A stretch of DNA of 64,000 nt, taken from the NCBI GenBank assembly GCA_023634235.1, contig JAMKCF010000018.1, forward strand, positions 8,816,768 to 8,880,767. Reading direction: 5' to 3'. Positions 1 through 9,623 of this stretch are shown here, piece after piece. The notes under the pieces are model-generated. The model saw nothing but the letters and a program-made list of their open reading frames with translations, searched no databases and was not told the DNA's origin. Each line of letters opens with the position of its first letter. Within the stretch, counting starts at the first letter, position 1. This DNA is from Pisaster brevispinus. Taxonomy: Eukaryota > Echinodermata > Asteroidea > Forcipulatida > Asteriidae. The position numbers and the translations under genes were made by a program.

Positions 1-63
1 ACAATGCTTTAAATGTTTTCAATGTAACTCTCGTTTTCGAGTTCAAAGTTCTGTCCAGTTCAT

Positions 64-3051
64 TCAGTTTAGAACATAGTCTTTGTATTTCGGATGCATG
101 CCACACTGTCTTTTGGGTCTGGTACTGTGTGGAGAAGAAGGTTTGTCCACGACAGTTGGGGTCGCGACTGAATTAGTATCCGCCAAACTCCGAGTGGGGG
201 AAACTGAAATCTGTTCAGGGACAGCACTCCCATGATCCTCTTTGGATGGTTGAATGGCAGGGTCAGACAGTGGCATATCCGCGTCATTTGCAGTTTGCAT
301 AAACTTCCGCACATGGCAAGTGTTTCGCGAATACTGAGCACCTTTTGGGGAGGCAACTATGACACTATTGCCAGTTTTGCTCACAATTGTGAAGGGGTCA
401 GGGTTGAACGGGGTAGAAAACTTGTTCGTTTTCTCTTGTCTCACAAGGACTTGATCGCCGACTTGCACGTCAGAGTATTTTGCATTCCGACGAGCATCAG
501 TGTACAGCTTGGCTTTTCCTTTGTTTTCAGCATCGCGGTCCCGGATTTCCAAGTCAGAATGATTATCTGCCTGAAACACTGGTAGTTTTCCGCGCATTTT
601 CCGATTGAACAACAACTCAGCTGGCGATTTCCTTGTGCAGGGGTGTTCGGTAGCACGATATTTTGTGACATTTTTCCGTAGTTCCTTTCGCCAGTTTTGA
701 CCTTCGGCCTGTGCGATACGGATTCGTTTCAAGATTGAGTCGTTTTGGCGTTCCACTTCGCCATTTGCTTGAGCCCACTTAGCTGTAACCTTTACGTGGT
801 CTATATCGTTCTCCTCACAGAACTCGCAAAACTCATGAGAACGGAACTGGGGACCATTGTCGGATTTGAGTGTCACTGGAAGTCCATGCCGGCTGAAGAT
901 TTCCTCAAGGGAGTCAATGACTTTGTCGGCAGTAGTGGAACTCAGTATCTGATACTCATAATATCAGCTGTAGTAATCAATAACTACTAGAACGGAATGT
1001 CCTGATGGAAATGGTCCAAGTAAGTCTGTTGCTAAGTCCTGCCAAGGACCGTCGGGGAGCATGGTTGGTCTCAGTGGCTCAGGGGGGTCAGGTCGTGCTA
1101 CAATTTGGCATCCATGGCACGATCTGCAGAACTTCTCGGCACCTTTTTCCATTGCTGGCCACCATACTTTTGTGCGAAGGTTTTGCTTAGTTCCCACAAC
1201 ACCCAGGTGACCCTCGTGCGCAAGAGCTAAGGCTTTCGGTCTCAGTTTCTGTGGTAGAACGATACGCGTTCCGCGTAATATCAGTTGTCCAATGGCACAC
1301 AACTCTCCCGCGATTGGTGCATACGCCTTACAGTTTTCAAACTTTCCAGTGCGAATTGCTTCTCTTACAACTGCTAGCTCTTCATCCTCAGCGGATGCAC
1401 CTTCAACTTGTTTCGTTGTCATAGCACTGGGTGTGGCGGAGACGGCAACAAAGCGAACATAGTCCTCTGCCCCGTGATCATGCTTGAATTTAATCTTGTC
1501 CTGCGAAAGCCGAGACAATGCATCAGCGATGTTTTCGCGTCCAGGGATGTAAACAACTCTGTAATCGTATGGCTGTAGGCGTAATACCCATCGCTCAACT
1601 CGTGCACATGGTTTAGATCTGGGTCCATATATCGCCTCCAATGGTTTGTGATCAGTCAGTAGTTCAAAACTGCGACCATAGATGAATGCGTGAAATCTTT
1701 CACAAGCCCAGACGAGTGCTAGGGCTTCCTTCTCTGTTTGCGAATATCTCCTCCCGCAATCTGTCAGACTGCGACTGGCATAGCAGACTGGAACCAAACC
1801 GTCGCGTTGTTCCTGGACTAGTACGGCACCCAATCCTACTGGACTTGCGTCAGCTATCACTTTTGTCAGTGCGTTCTTGTCGTAGTAGGCCAGCGTAGTC
1901 GCGTTTGTGAGGCTCTCCTTTAGCGCATTGAAGGCTGTTTGCTGATGAGGTCCAAATTGAAATGGAATTCCTTTCCTGGTTAGCTTTCGAAGTGGATCAG
2001 ATACTGTAGCAAAGTTAGGTATGAATCTGCTACTAAACCCAACTAGGCCAAGAAAGCTTCGAATCTCTGAGACACTCTCCGGCTTGCGAAACTCTGCTAC
2101 AGCTCTTACGCGCTCTTGTGTAGGACCAATGCCTTTCTCGGATAGTAGGATTCCCATGAATACCAACCGACTCATGTTAAACTGGCATTTCTCTTGGTTC
2201 AAGGTAAGACCTACCGCCTCCAATCTGCGTAACACTGCGAACACTCTGTCATCGTGTGTCTCCTTGTCAGACGCATGAACGATGATGTCGTCTGAGATGT
2301 TTTCCACACCTTCAAGTCCCGCTAGTGTCTTTGCGATGTATTGGTATTGCTCACTGGCAGAACTAACTCCAAAGAGTAGTCGTTTGTATTGGTAGAGACC
2401 GCAGTGAGTAACAAAGGTTGTGATCCCTCGCGATTCCTCATCAAGCTCCAACTGGTGATAGCCCCATTTGAGGTCGAGCTTGCTGAAGAACTTTGATCCA
2501 TTCATTGTCTGCAACAGCTCATCTACTGTCGGTATTGGATGACGACTGCGTATTGTCGCTTCATTAGCGCGTCTCATGTCGAGGCAGAGTCATATGTCAC
2601 CATTCGGTTTGGGCACCGTGACTACTGGATTGACCCAAGGGGTTGGACCATCCACGCGCTCAATGATATCGAGATCCTCCAATTCACAAATCTTTTCCTC
2701 CACTCTACTGCGTAAATTGAATGGAGTGCGTCTTAGGGGTTGTGCTACTGGCTTGACAGAGGGGTCAATGTGAAGCTTTACTTGTTCAGTTTTGAGCTTA
2801 CCCACGCCTTTGAACACATCTGGAAATTGCTTATGGAACTGTTGAACGGTGTCTGTATTCTGGGTTGAGCTGCTCTTTGTACGCTCATCAATGCTGGCTA
2901 CCTCTGTGATGTGGAGGGCTGTTGGCTGCATCCACTCCAATTTTGAGTACACCCAATTCCATTGCAGTATTTTTGCCAAGTAAGGGAAAACCTTTGCCTT
3001 TAATGACAATAAATTCAGCTGGTACAGATTTTTCTGCGATACTCGCTTCAC
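64..3051 (-). pseudogene. pol: Ty3/Gypsy pol: reverse transcriptase, RNase H, integrase
   Basis: Three open segments (3051-2590, 2577-964, 963-64) share one frame and are separated only by TGA codons at 2592-2590 and 966-964. Both fit a CGA arginine codon in the ancestor (GDI-R-LCLD; DYYS-R-YYE). RT: KLDLKWGYHQLEL and ISDDIIVH give the catalytic aspartates. RNase H: VIADASPVGLGAVLV, then TEKEALALVWACERF and LLTDHKPLEAIY. Integrase: the HHCC zinc module (HEGHLG...CRSCHGC), the core with DLLGPFP, SDNGPQFRSHEF and the acidic residue in NGEVERQN (D, D, E). A basic C-terminal tail ends at 64. Apart from the two nonsense codons and the shift near 2930 into protease, the domain set looks complete. 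Confidence 0.92.
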
Positions 3052-3553
3052 AGCTGAAGAGACCTTTCAACGATAGGGCTTGGTCAGCACCGTATGACCA
3101 CAATTTCCTGTTTGGTGGGGCTACACGGGATTCACACTTAATCTTGGCATTTTTTAGTGATTCCCATGTATGTTCATCTATAACGTTGCTTGTGGCCCCA
3201 GAATCTATCAACATGTGAAGGTCAATTCCACCAACAGTTACTTTCATCTTATTCGAATAAGTGTTCTCATGAATGAGAAATGCATAGTCATTGGATGGTT
3301 CTGAATCAAGATGTTGCTCACCGATTTGGTTGATTGTTGGCTTGGACTTGGTCTTACAAACTTTGGCAAAATGATCTCTTCCGGAACATTTTTGGCATGG
3401 CCTCATGTCTGGCCTCTTGCGGGGCACTTGGGGTCTCGACCAAAATGCCCTGTTCGACCACACCTGTAACAAGCACCTTTGATAGTCATGGTAGTGGTTG
3501 CGGATTTCACCGATTGGTTTTCCTGTCTCTGATTTTTGGATGGTTGGGTCCAT
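2888..3553 (-). pseudogene. pro: Ty3/Gypsy second zinc knuckle and aspartic protease
   Basis: The frame 3553-2888 holds the second CCHC knuckle (CQKCSGRDHFAKVC), a linker, then a retropepsin-like domain: IDSGATSNVIDEHTW carries the catalytic D-S-G-A motif, and IVIKGKGFPLLG is the usual downstream strand before the reverse transcriptase. The part before CQKC reads as nonsense in this frame because the true upstream Gag lies in another frame. Near 2930 the reading changes again into the RT frame (ALHITEVASI). The protease would have matured Gag-Pol; it is not functional in this copy because its frames are not joined. Confidence 0.82.
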
Positions 3554-4209
3554 TTCTTAGGCTTGTTTGATTTGTCACGAGGCTTTGGTTTCCTGTCAGA
3601 TACCATGTTGACGGAAGTGTCAGACTGAGAGGTTTTGCCCTTGACAGACAGTGCAGCCCATCTGACTTTCTACCTTTTCACATTTATCAGCTACTTTCAT
3701 TGCCTTTTCTAGAGTCAGTTCATCCCCTGCTTCCAATAGCTTGCGTCTAACATAATCAGACTTGCACTTACTCAGCACAGCATCTCTTATTTGGTTATCT
3801 TTTTCACCTCCAAAATCACAGTCTCTAGCCGCCCTCCGAAGTCTGGTTACAAATTGCAGTACCGTTTCCCCTTCCTTTTGGACGACCTGGTGAAATGTCT
3901 GCCGTGCAAACGCTGCATTTTTCTGCGGCACGAAGTATTTGTTCAGTGCGGTTTTGGCAGCATTATAATCAGTAGCAACGCCCGTGTCCGGTAGTGTCAA
4001 GAAAATTTCCTGTACGTCTGGTCCGGCAAGATAAAGCAATAGCGCACGTCACGTCGTCGTTGTTTCACCTCCGGTGCCGTGGTGGACCCAATAATATGGC
4101 CTTTGCCGTCTGCATACAGCTCGAACGACATGAGCCACCTTTCCCATCGTGGTCCAAGGGTTGCTGGCTCCGAAAAACAGTCAAATATGGGGATTACTGT
4201 TTTCTCCAT
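3403..4209 (-). pseudogene. gag: Ty3/Gypsy gag (capsid and nucleocapsid), frameshifted
   Basis: This is the structural polyprotein of the Gypsy element. The start at 4209 (MEKTVIPIFDCF) lies 12 bases downstream of the primer binding site. The first segment (4209-3997) changes frame near 4045, at a duplicated ACGTG, into a capsid-like segment (4039-3620) containing LAGPDVQEIF. A second shift near 3660, in a GGG run, leads to the basic nucleocapsid segment (3606-3403), which holds the first zinc knuckle C-x2-C-x4-H-x6-C (CYRCGRTGHF...). Knuckle two (CQKCSGRDHFAKVC) is reached only after another shift near 3405, where GAGGCCA occurs twice. Joining the frames gives one recognisable Gag, so these are mutations of one ancestral ORF and not separate genes. 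Confidence 0.85.
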
Positions 4210-4221
4210 GATTTTTTTCGG

Positions 4222-4237
4222 CTTATCCTCGTCGCCA
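4222..4237 (-). promoter_or_regulatory. Primer binding site of the Gypsy element
   Basis: On the minus strand TGGCGACGAGGATAAG follows the LTR end ...TTCAACA with one intervening T. It begins with TGG, the complement of a tRNA CCA end, and lies just upstream of gag. TGGCGACGAGGA-type sites are familiar in invertebrate Gypsy elements. I cannot name the tRNA from the window. Confidence 0.75.
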
Positions 4238-4238
4238 A

Positions 4239-4440
4239 TGTTGAATCTTCGGTTTATTCGTATATAAACTACAAATCACAATGGCGTCGGTCTACTAGAC
4301 TTGGTTCCAAGTCTGCAATCGTGGCTTTTACTCTACCCGATAGCCAATACATTATTCCCTGAAATAGCGCCCTCTTGTAGATTAACCTCCGTCATTAGCC
4401 TACGATCACAGACTTGGGACCATTGTCCAACGGTTTGTAC
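4239..4440 (-). repeat. Probable 5' LTR (3' part certain, outer limit uncertain)
   Basis: The stretch ends in CA next to the primer binding site, as LTRs do. A TATA-like sequence (TTTATATACG on the minus strand, plus 4259-4268) lies about 20 bases from that end. Further out is AAGAGGGCGCT. No second LTR is inside the window, so the TG start cannot be placed by comparison. The segment also contains a short palindrome AGACTTGG-AA-CCAAGTCT near 4290-4308. Confidence 0.5.
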
Positions 4441-5802
4441 ACACCCTATGGCGAATTAGTCCAAAAGTGGACGGAACAATCTGATTGGTCGGAATTGCAA
4501 AAACCTTCGATAATATGAATATTCAAACAAAACCATCTACGGGATAGGTTGTGAGCTCTTCCATTTAAACTGTAGGGTGCAACTGTTATCGCGGGGTAGG
4601 AATCATGTATATTGTTATGTGTTTTTTACTACATAAAGATCTCATTAAACTTATCTATGTATTTTAAAAACTGTCTACGTACCAAGGACTATACAAATTT
4701 AATATCGAATGAACATAAAGCAACAATTTTAAGCGAGTTCAGCCTGTTAGTAATAGACGCTGCCAGTAATGTTTTTGCCGTCTCCTGATTGGCCAGCTCC
4801 CTGGCGTACGCTTGATTGTTTACATTTATCTTTGAATACATGAATATACCTAAACGCAAGGGGGTCAAGTCTGAGATTGCGAGTTGGGGCGCGTGATAGC
4901 TAATCTGTGGGGGCGTTTTTCGTGGCTGATGCAGAGGAATAACTGCGATCTCAGACTTGAAATCAAGTCTATCGGTCTACATGCACATGACCTTCTGACC
5001 AATGGCAGTTAGACTAGCGCTGTTAGTCTCTTGTGAACACAACAATGATGTACAGAGAAAACATGAAAAAGTTTTAAAAAGAATGCGTTTTCTATACGTT
5101 TTTGTAAACATTCTCGGGCGATCTGGCTTATTTCATTGTTTTTCTATAAACTACCTTCGAATTGTTGGTGTTTACATTTACAATGCTTAATTAACACGGT
5201 GAAAAGTATTTACAAATAATATTAAGTTGGCATAACTGTGTTTTTTCTGATAAAAAATGACTCTACCACAAAAAACGCGTTTCTCCTACTATTTCCAACG
5301 GGATTATCAGCAAACCGTTACAGGGACAGGATTCTGGTTAAAACCTGTAATTAGACTTCTTGTGGATAGAATCAACCTTTGTGATTTTAAACAAAAAAGT
5401 CTTACCACTGCATGCTGCCAATTAAAGTTTTTCACACACAAAATACCAAACAATCTTAAACGATATTTTACTCGGTCATTATCTGCCCATGAAGTCCATG
5501 CGTGCCACTTTATTGACAGAATAAAAATACGTGCATTCTTAGATTAAGAACATAACACCTTTTCAGCATAAGTCTAAACATTGTACTAAAAGGAGAAGCT
5601 TTACATGAGTAAAAACTTAATGAACTTTTTAAGAAATATAATCCAATATTACTCAATGAAACAACCGGTAAACCATACAAACAAACACATACAAAGGAAA
5701 ACCAAATCACCTTTTATAGGTAAATAGGAAAAAATGGTTATATTTGTAAACAATATCGTCACATCTTTCCTCAAATAACAATTACTATGTACAATTAAGA
5801 AT
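4441..5802. other. AT-rich intergenic DNA, no gene recognised
   Basis: Open frames here are short (the longest 96 codons, 5257-5547) and show no motif I recognise. Two CCAAT-type motifs (GATTGG near 4476 and 4785) occur. CAAGTCTGAGAT-type sequence occurs near 4867 on the plus strand and near 4950-4972 on the minus strand, forming a small inverted pair related to the palindrome in the LTR. Nothing else could be assigned. Confidence 0.6.
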
Positions 5803-5915
5803 GCTCATTCGTGATCAGAAAGGATGACCTACAATTGTAGGTATTTCATTCACGAGCGGAAAGGATGATCTACAATTGTAAGTCTTTCATTCATGATCGG
5901 AAAGGATGACCTACT
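5803..5915. repeat. 41-bp minisatellite, left fragment
   Basis: About 2.7 units of the same repeat that forms the large block from 7255. The unit is GATCGGAAAGGATGACCTAC followed by AATTGTAAGTCTTTCATTCAT. The fragment stops at GATGACCTAC, within the unit, and repeat sequence resumes at 7255 with ACAATTGTATGTC. The two blocks therefore look like one array split by later sequence. Confidence 0.85.
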
Positions 5916-6304
5916 GTGAGGAGTCTTTGTGTTAAAAATTAATTGTTTAATATTGTTCGAAATTATCCTCTCCGCCTGGGAAGCGTGGTGGCGCACTTCA
6001 AAGTTTAGAGACCCCCACACGCTCCTCTCATAGCTCACCGCCTGCACAATCTTTATCAGGTGAGGATGCTTAACTTTCTTTATAGTTTTAAACTTTTCAT
6101 TTAGTTATTATAATGCAACAATACAGACCCATACTTATGTTTATTGTATCAGCAAACATCCATACATTCATACTATGTTATAGTTTTTGAGAACATTAAT
6201 TGCCTAAAAAGTGTAATATTTACAGTTATAAATCTTGTGTTGGTCATAAATTTGGAGCGAAGCGTTAGGAATGCATCACACGTATGATGGGTAGGGTTAA
6301 TGTA

Positions 6305-6862
6305 GGCTATGTACGAAGCTGTTTAAGGGACATGGTGAATTTTATTTTAAATTTTCGTCCGCCTTAAATAACCCTTACGTACGCCTTATGTAACCCGTAC
6401 GTACGCCTTAATAACCCGTACGTACGCCTTACCAACGCGTACGTACGCCTTATGTAACCCGTACGTACGCCTTAATAACCCATACGTGCGCCTTAAATAC
6501 CCCGTACGTACGCCTTAATAACCCGTACGTACGCCTTACCAACGCGTACGTACGCCTTATGTAACCCGTACGTACGCCTTAATAATCCATACGTACGCCT
6601 TAAACAGCCCTTACGTACGCCTTATGTAACCCGTACGTACGCCTTAAAAACCCGTACGTACGCCTTAATAACTCGTACGTACGGGTTATTAAGGCGTACG
6701 TACGGGTTATTAAGGCATACGTACGGGTTATTAAGGCGTACGTACGGGTTCTTAAGGCGTACGTACGGGTTATTAAGGCGTACGTACGCGTTAATAAGGA
6801 GAACGTACATGCTTTGAAAAGTAAAAACAAATTCACCATGTCCCACAGCTTCGTAGCTATGT
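6305..6862. mobile_element. Foldback (hairpin) element with internal GTACGTAC tandem repeats
   Basis: The outer arms are inverted copies: TACGAAGCTGTTTAAGGGAC followed by ATGGTGAATTTTA (about 6311-6345) pairs with TTCACCATGTCCCACAGCTT followed by CGTAGC (about 6829-6854), with a few mismatches. Between them about 21 tandem units of 20-22 bp carry CGTACGTACGCCTTA with variable fillers (ATAACC, TGTAACC, CCAACG). The fillers recur in the same order, so there is a higher-order repeat. Near 6676 orientation flips (GGGTTATTAAGGCGTACGTA), giving a long imperfect palindrome with a left arm of about 320 bp and a right arm of about 125 bp. This is the form of a non-autonomous foldback or MITE-like DNA element; no transposase is present. 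Confidence 0.65.
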
Positions 6863-6991
6863 GTTGCTGTTCACGATACATGTAAAATTATATATGACTG
6901 GTTGTCATGGATGTACGTGTGGCATCGGCGCTGCTGGACATAGGGGGAACGAGTGTGTATTTCTGTGATGAAATGTTTGTAAGTGAAGTTG

Positions 6992-7095
6992 GGATTTCCG
7001 AGTGCTTACGTCTAGAGATGTGATACAAGGCAGAGCGAATAATGGCATATTCGGATCACATAAGCATGATTTCAAGGTCATTGCTCTAAGATTAC
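6992..7095 (+). mobile_element. 104-bp fragment of DIRS RT/RNase H end, inverted duplicate of 9632-9735
   Basis: This segment is the exact reverse complement of 9632-9735, where it encodes the last residues of the DIRS RT-RNase H protein (VLTSRDVIQGRANNGIFG... region). Similarity stops sharply on both sides. It is isolated within the insert that splits the minisatellite. Confidence 0.85.
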
Positions 7096-7254
7096 GTTTG
7101 TATGCTTGTGTCTCATATCCCCATTGCCCAGTGCTGCTATGTCATTAGTACATGCCATGTGGTCAGTGTTTATTGAGAAAAGTTGAGTTGAGTTTATTTT
7201 TGCAAAACACATATCGATTGTCTTGTACAACTTGGTATAAATGGCTATAATTCC

Positions 7255-8286
7255 TCCTACACTACAATTGTATGTCTTTCATTCATGATCGGCAAGGTTG
7301 ACCTACAATTGTAAGTCTTTCATTCATGATCGGAAAGGATGACCTACAATTGTAGGTCTTGCATTCGTGATCGAAAAGGAAGCCCTTCATTTGTATGTCT
7401 TTCATTCATGATCGGAAAGGATGACCTACAATTGTAAGTCTTTCATTCATGATCGGAAAGGATATTGACCTATACAATTGTAGGTCTTTCATTGGTGATC
7501 GGAAAGGATGACCTACAATTGTAGGTCTTGCATTCGTGATCGGAAAGGATGACCTACAATTGTATGTCTTTCATTCATGATCGGAAAGGATGACCTTCTA
7601 GGTTTTTTTGTGATCGGAAAGGATGACCTACAATTGTAAGTCTTTCATTCATGATCGGAAAAGATGACCTACAATTGTAGGTCTTTCATTCATGATCGGA
7701 AAGGATGACCTACAATTGTAATTTTTTCATTCATGATCGGAAAGGATATTGACCTACAACTGTAGGTCTTTCATTGGTGATCGGAAAGGATGACCTACAA
7801 CTGTAAGTCTTACATTCATGATCGGAAAGGGCATTGACCTACAATTGTAGGTCTTGCATTCGTGATCGGAAAAGATGACCTACAATTGTATGTCTTTCAT
7901 TCATGATCGGAAAGGATGACCTACAATTGTATGTCTTTCAATCATGATCGGAAAGGATGACCTACTAGGTCTTTTATTCGTGATCGGAAAGGATGACCTA
8001 CAACTGTAAGTCTTTCATTCATGATCGGAAAGGATGACCTACAATTGTAGGTCTTTCATTTATGATCGGAAAAGATGACCTACAATTGTAGGTCTTTCAA
8101 TCATGATCGGAAAGGATGACCTACAATTGTAGGACTTTCATTCATGATCGGAAAGAATGACCTACAATATTGTAGGTCATTCTTTCCGATCATGAATGAA
8201 AGACTTACAATTATTGTAAGTCTTTCATTCATAATCAGAAAGGATGACCTACAATTGTAAGTCTTTCAACCATGATCGGAAAGAAC
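7255..8286. repeat. 41-bp palindromic minisatellite, main block
   Basis: About 25 tandem units. Each has the core GACCTACAATTGTAGGTC, an 18-bp perfect palindrome, or a one-base variant (GTAAGTC, GTATGTC), linked by TTTCATTCATGATCGGAAAG. Some units are longer (GGATATTGACC) or shorter (near 7595 and 7965). Near 8166-8215 one unit is inverted, which creates large perfect hairpins. No coding function is apparent. Confidence 0.93.
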
Positions 8287-8673
8287 TTTTAAGATATTGA
8301 ACGTGTGCCAATGCATTTCGGTTCAAATAAATTTTATCTATCGGATTTACTACATTTTGGGCTTAACACATTTCCATTTCGTGTCATTTGCCAATTTTCA
8401 GCTCTAATTAGGCTTGCCATTGTTCCACTTGCTTATTTGTTCTTAAAAGAGATGTCCACTTTGGCATGTGACCGTTTTGCTCGAAAATGAATGAGGTGAT
8501 TTCACTTTGTCAATGAAAGTGTTATTTCTTTTAAATTCAAGAGTAAATAACTGAGAACGTACCTAACACCTCAAATTTATCTCAAAATTCTTCAATTTTT
8601 TGTTATATATCTCAACATTTGAATATACTTTCAACTTGTGTTATATAGTCATACTTTAAATTATAAACTTGCT
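8287..8673. other. AT-rich sequence between satellite and DIRS element, no gene
   Basis: A 61-codon plus-strand frame (8305-8490) has no recognisable motif. This stretch would correspond to the 3' flank or terminal repeats of the DIRS element on the minus strand, but I found no split direct or inverted terminal repeats. Confidence 0.5.
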
Positions 8674-9609
8674 TTATAAATTAAGGGCCTGTGTAACTCT
8701 CAATCTATGTTCTAGGCTGTCCTCTATGTAACCGTCCTTGGCTGTCATACTACTCCACCTTTCATGTCTTGTCCACAACCTATCATTTACCGCAGCTCGA
8801 GCGGCTGCCGTGGCCCCACGCAGTGAGTGAAGGCCGGTGTTACTTTCTCCGCATACTTCCTTGAGTCTGCCTACAACGGTTTCTCTAATCCTGGTATAGC
8901 TTAGTAACCTATTTTTATGTATAAATGTTGTCTTCACTTTTGCACAATATGCTGGTTTGAAGAGAAAATGATCGGAATCTGCTTCAATTTTTGCACACTC
9001 TAAATATCGACTTAAAATGCTCATAGCGACTTTAAAATAGAAACACTGACATGTAATGCTCGTGAAATCTAATGTCTTTACATCTCAACGGTATCGCCTC
9101 CTCAATCCTCAAAACCCACTGAAACAAAGTACGCAAATTGCCAAGTCCCGAAGTACCAAAATATTGTGCGAATCATTGTATTTGTCACATAAAGACACTA
9201 TTTGTTCAGTCGACAAAATGTCCTTCTTGACATATCCTTCTTACGTTTCGCCTTTTGGCAGCTTCAACTAAATTTGTTACAAAATGATTTTTGTTGGATC
9301 CTTCAAACCTCTAAACTTATGTGCCCATTTGATGGAATACATGGCCCCTTTCACTACGCTAATTGTACTACTAGTTATATACAAAGCGACATGAATTGGC
9401 TCAGCCGGTATCGCTGTACCGCCTTCTGCCGTGATGAATTCTTTCCATCTCTTGAACGTGCTGAAATACTTGCCAGTCGTTCCGTCACTGCGAGACTTTA
9501 CAAGATGTGTTGCCATGCTGTCTCCTAATGCCAAAAGCCTGTCGGTCGGCCTCCCTGCGGCTTTCACCTCCTCATTGATTGCTGTACGGCTCCTAGACCT
9601 GTTGTTCAA
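8674..9609 (-). pseudogene. DIRS-type tyrosine recombinase
   Basis: The enzyme would integrate the circular cDNA. The N-terminal part (9609-9277) has the SAM-like core-binding fold, with TGKYFSTFKRWKEF and YSIKWAHKFRGLKDPT. The middle (about 9270-9040) is readable only by changing frame: VEAAKR, LCDKYNDS, and LRIEEAIPLRCKD with the first catalytic arginine. The C-terminal part (9024-8674) has LSYTRIRETVVGRLK, LHSLR (H-x-x-R), RHERWSS and KDGYIEDS with the presumed nucleophile tyrosine. Compared with the usual family layout, about 20-30 residues around the KSKTDQ lysine strand are missing between 9060 and 9024, and HSLR is followed directly by GATAAA. Stops and shifts make it inactive. Confidence 0.87.
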
Positions 9610-9623
9610 AAAACAAACCGTGT

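Larger units (their letters stand above)
64..4440 (-). mobile_element. Ty3/Gypsy LTR retrotransposon, degenerate, 3' LTR outside window
   Basis: Read on the minus strand, the order is LTR end, primer binding site, gag with two zinc knuckles, aspartic protease, reverse transcriptase, RNase H and integrase, which is the Ty3/Gypsy order. The gag start (ORF from 4209), the phrase LLYLAGPDVQEIF and the paired knuckles resemble Mag/SURL-type elements of invertebrates; that clade assignment is from memory of the family. Coding is broken by two nonsense codons (2590-2592, 964-966) and by frameshifts near 4045, 3660, 3405 and 2930. The pol frame ends at 64; the polypurine tract and 3' LTR should lie at or before position 1. 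The outer limit of the 5' LTR near 4440 is approximate. Confidence 0.88.
5916..7254. other. About 1.34 kb of sequence splitting the minisatellite
   Basis: The segment interrupts the 41-bp satellite within a unit, so it was probably inserted. It contains AT-rich DNA (5916-6300), a foldback element with GTACGTAC tandem repeats (6305-6862) and a 104-bp piece of DIRS sequence (6992-7095). No coding potential was recognised: the repetitive 93- and 74-codon minus-strand frames over 6600-6881 are by-products of the 21-bp repeats. Clear target-site duplications were not found. Confidence 0.5.

Noticed and set aside
2888..3051. Overlap of protease and RT frames as a programmed ribosomal frameshift
   Set aside because: The shift falls in the protease-RT linker, where family members are usually in one frame, no slippery heptamer is evident, and the element has several other plain frameshifts.
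5257..5547. 96-codon plus-strand frame as a possible gene
   Set aside because: It has no recognisable domain, signal or homologue motif, and lies in AT-rich DNA where such frames occur by chance.
6600..6881. Repetitive peptide frames (TYALITRTYAL type) on the minus strand
   Set aside because: They are produced by 21-bp repeats in two overlapping frames; period divisible by three explains the open frames.
7255..8286. Possible CRISPR array (regular repeats)
   Set aside because: There are no distinct spacers: the whole 41-bp unit repeats, units vary by point changes, and the context is an animal genome.
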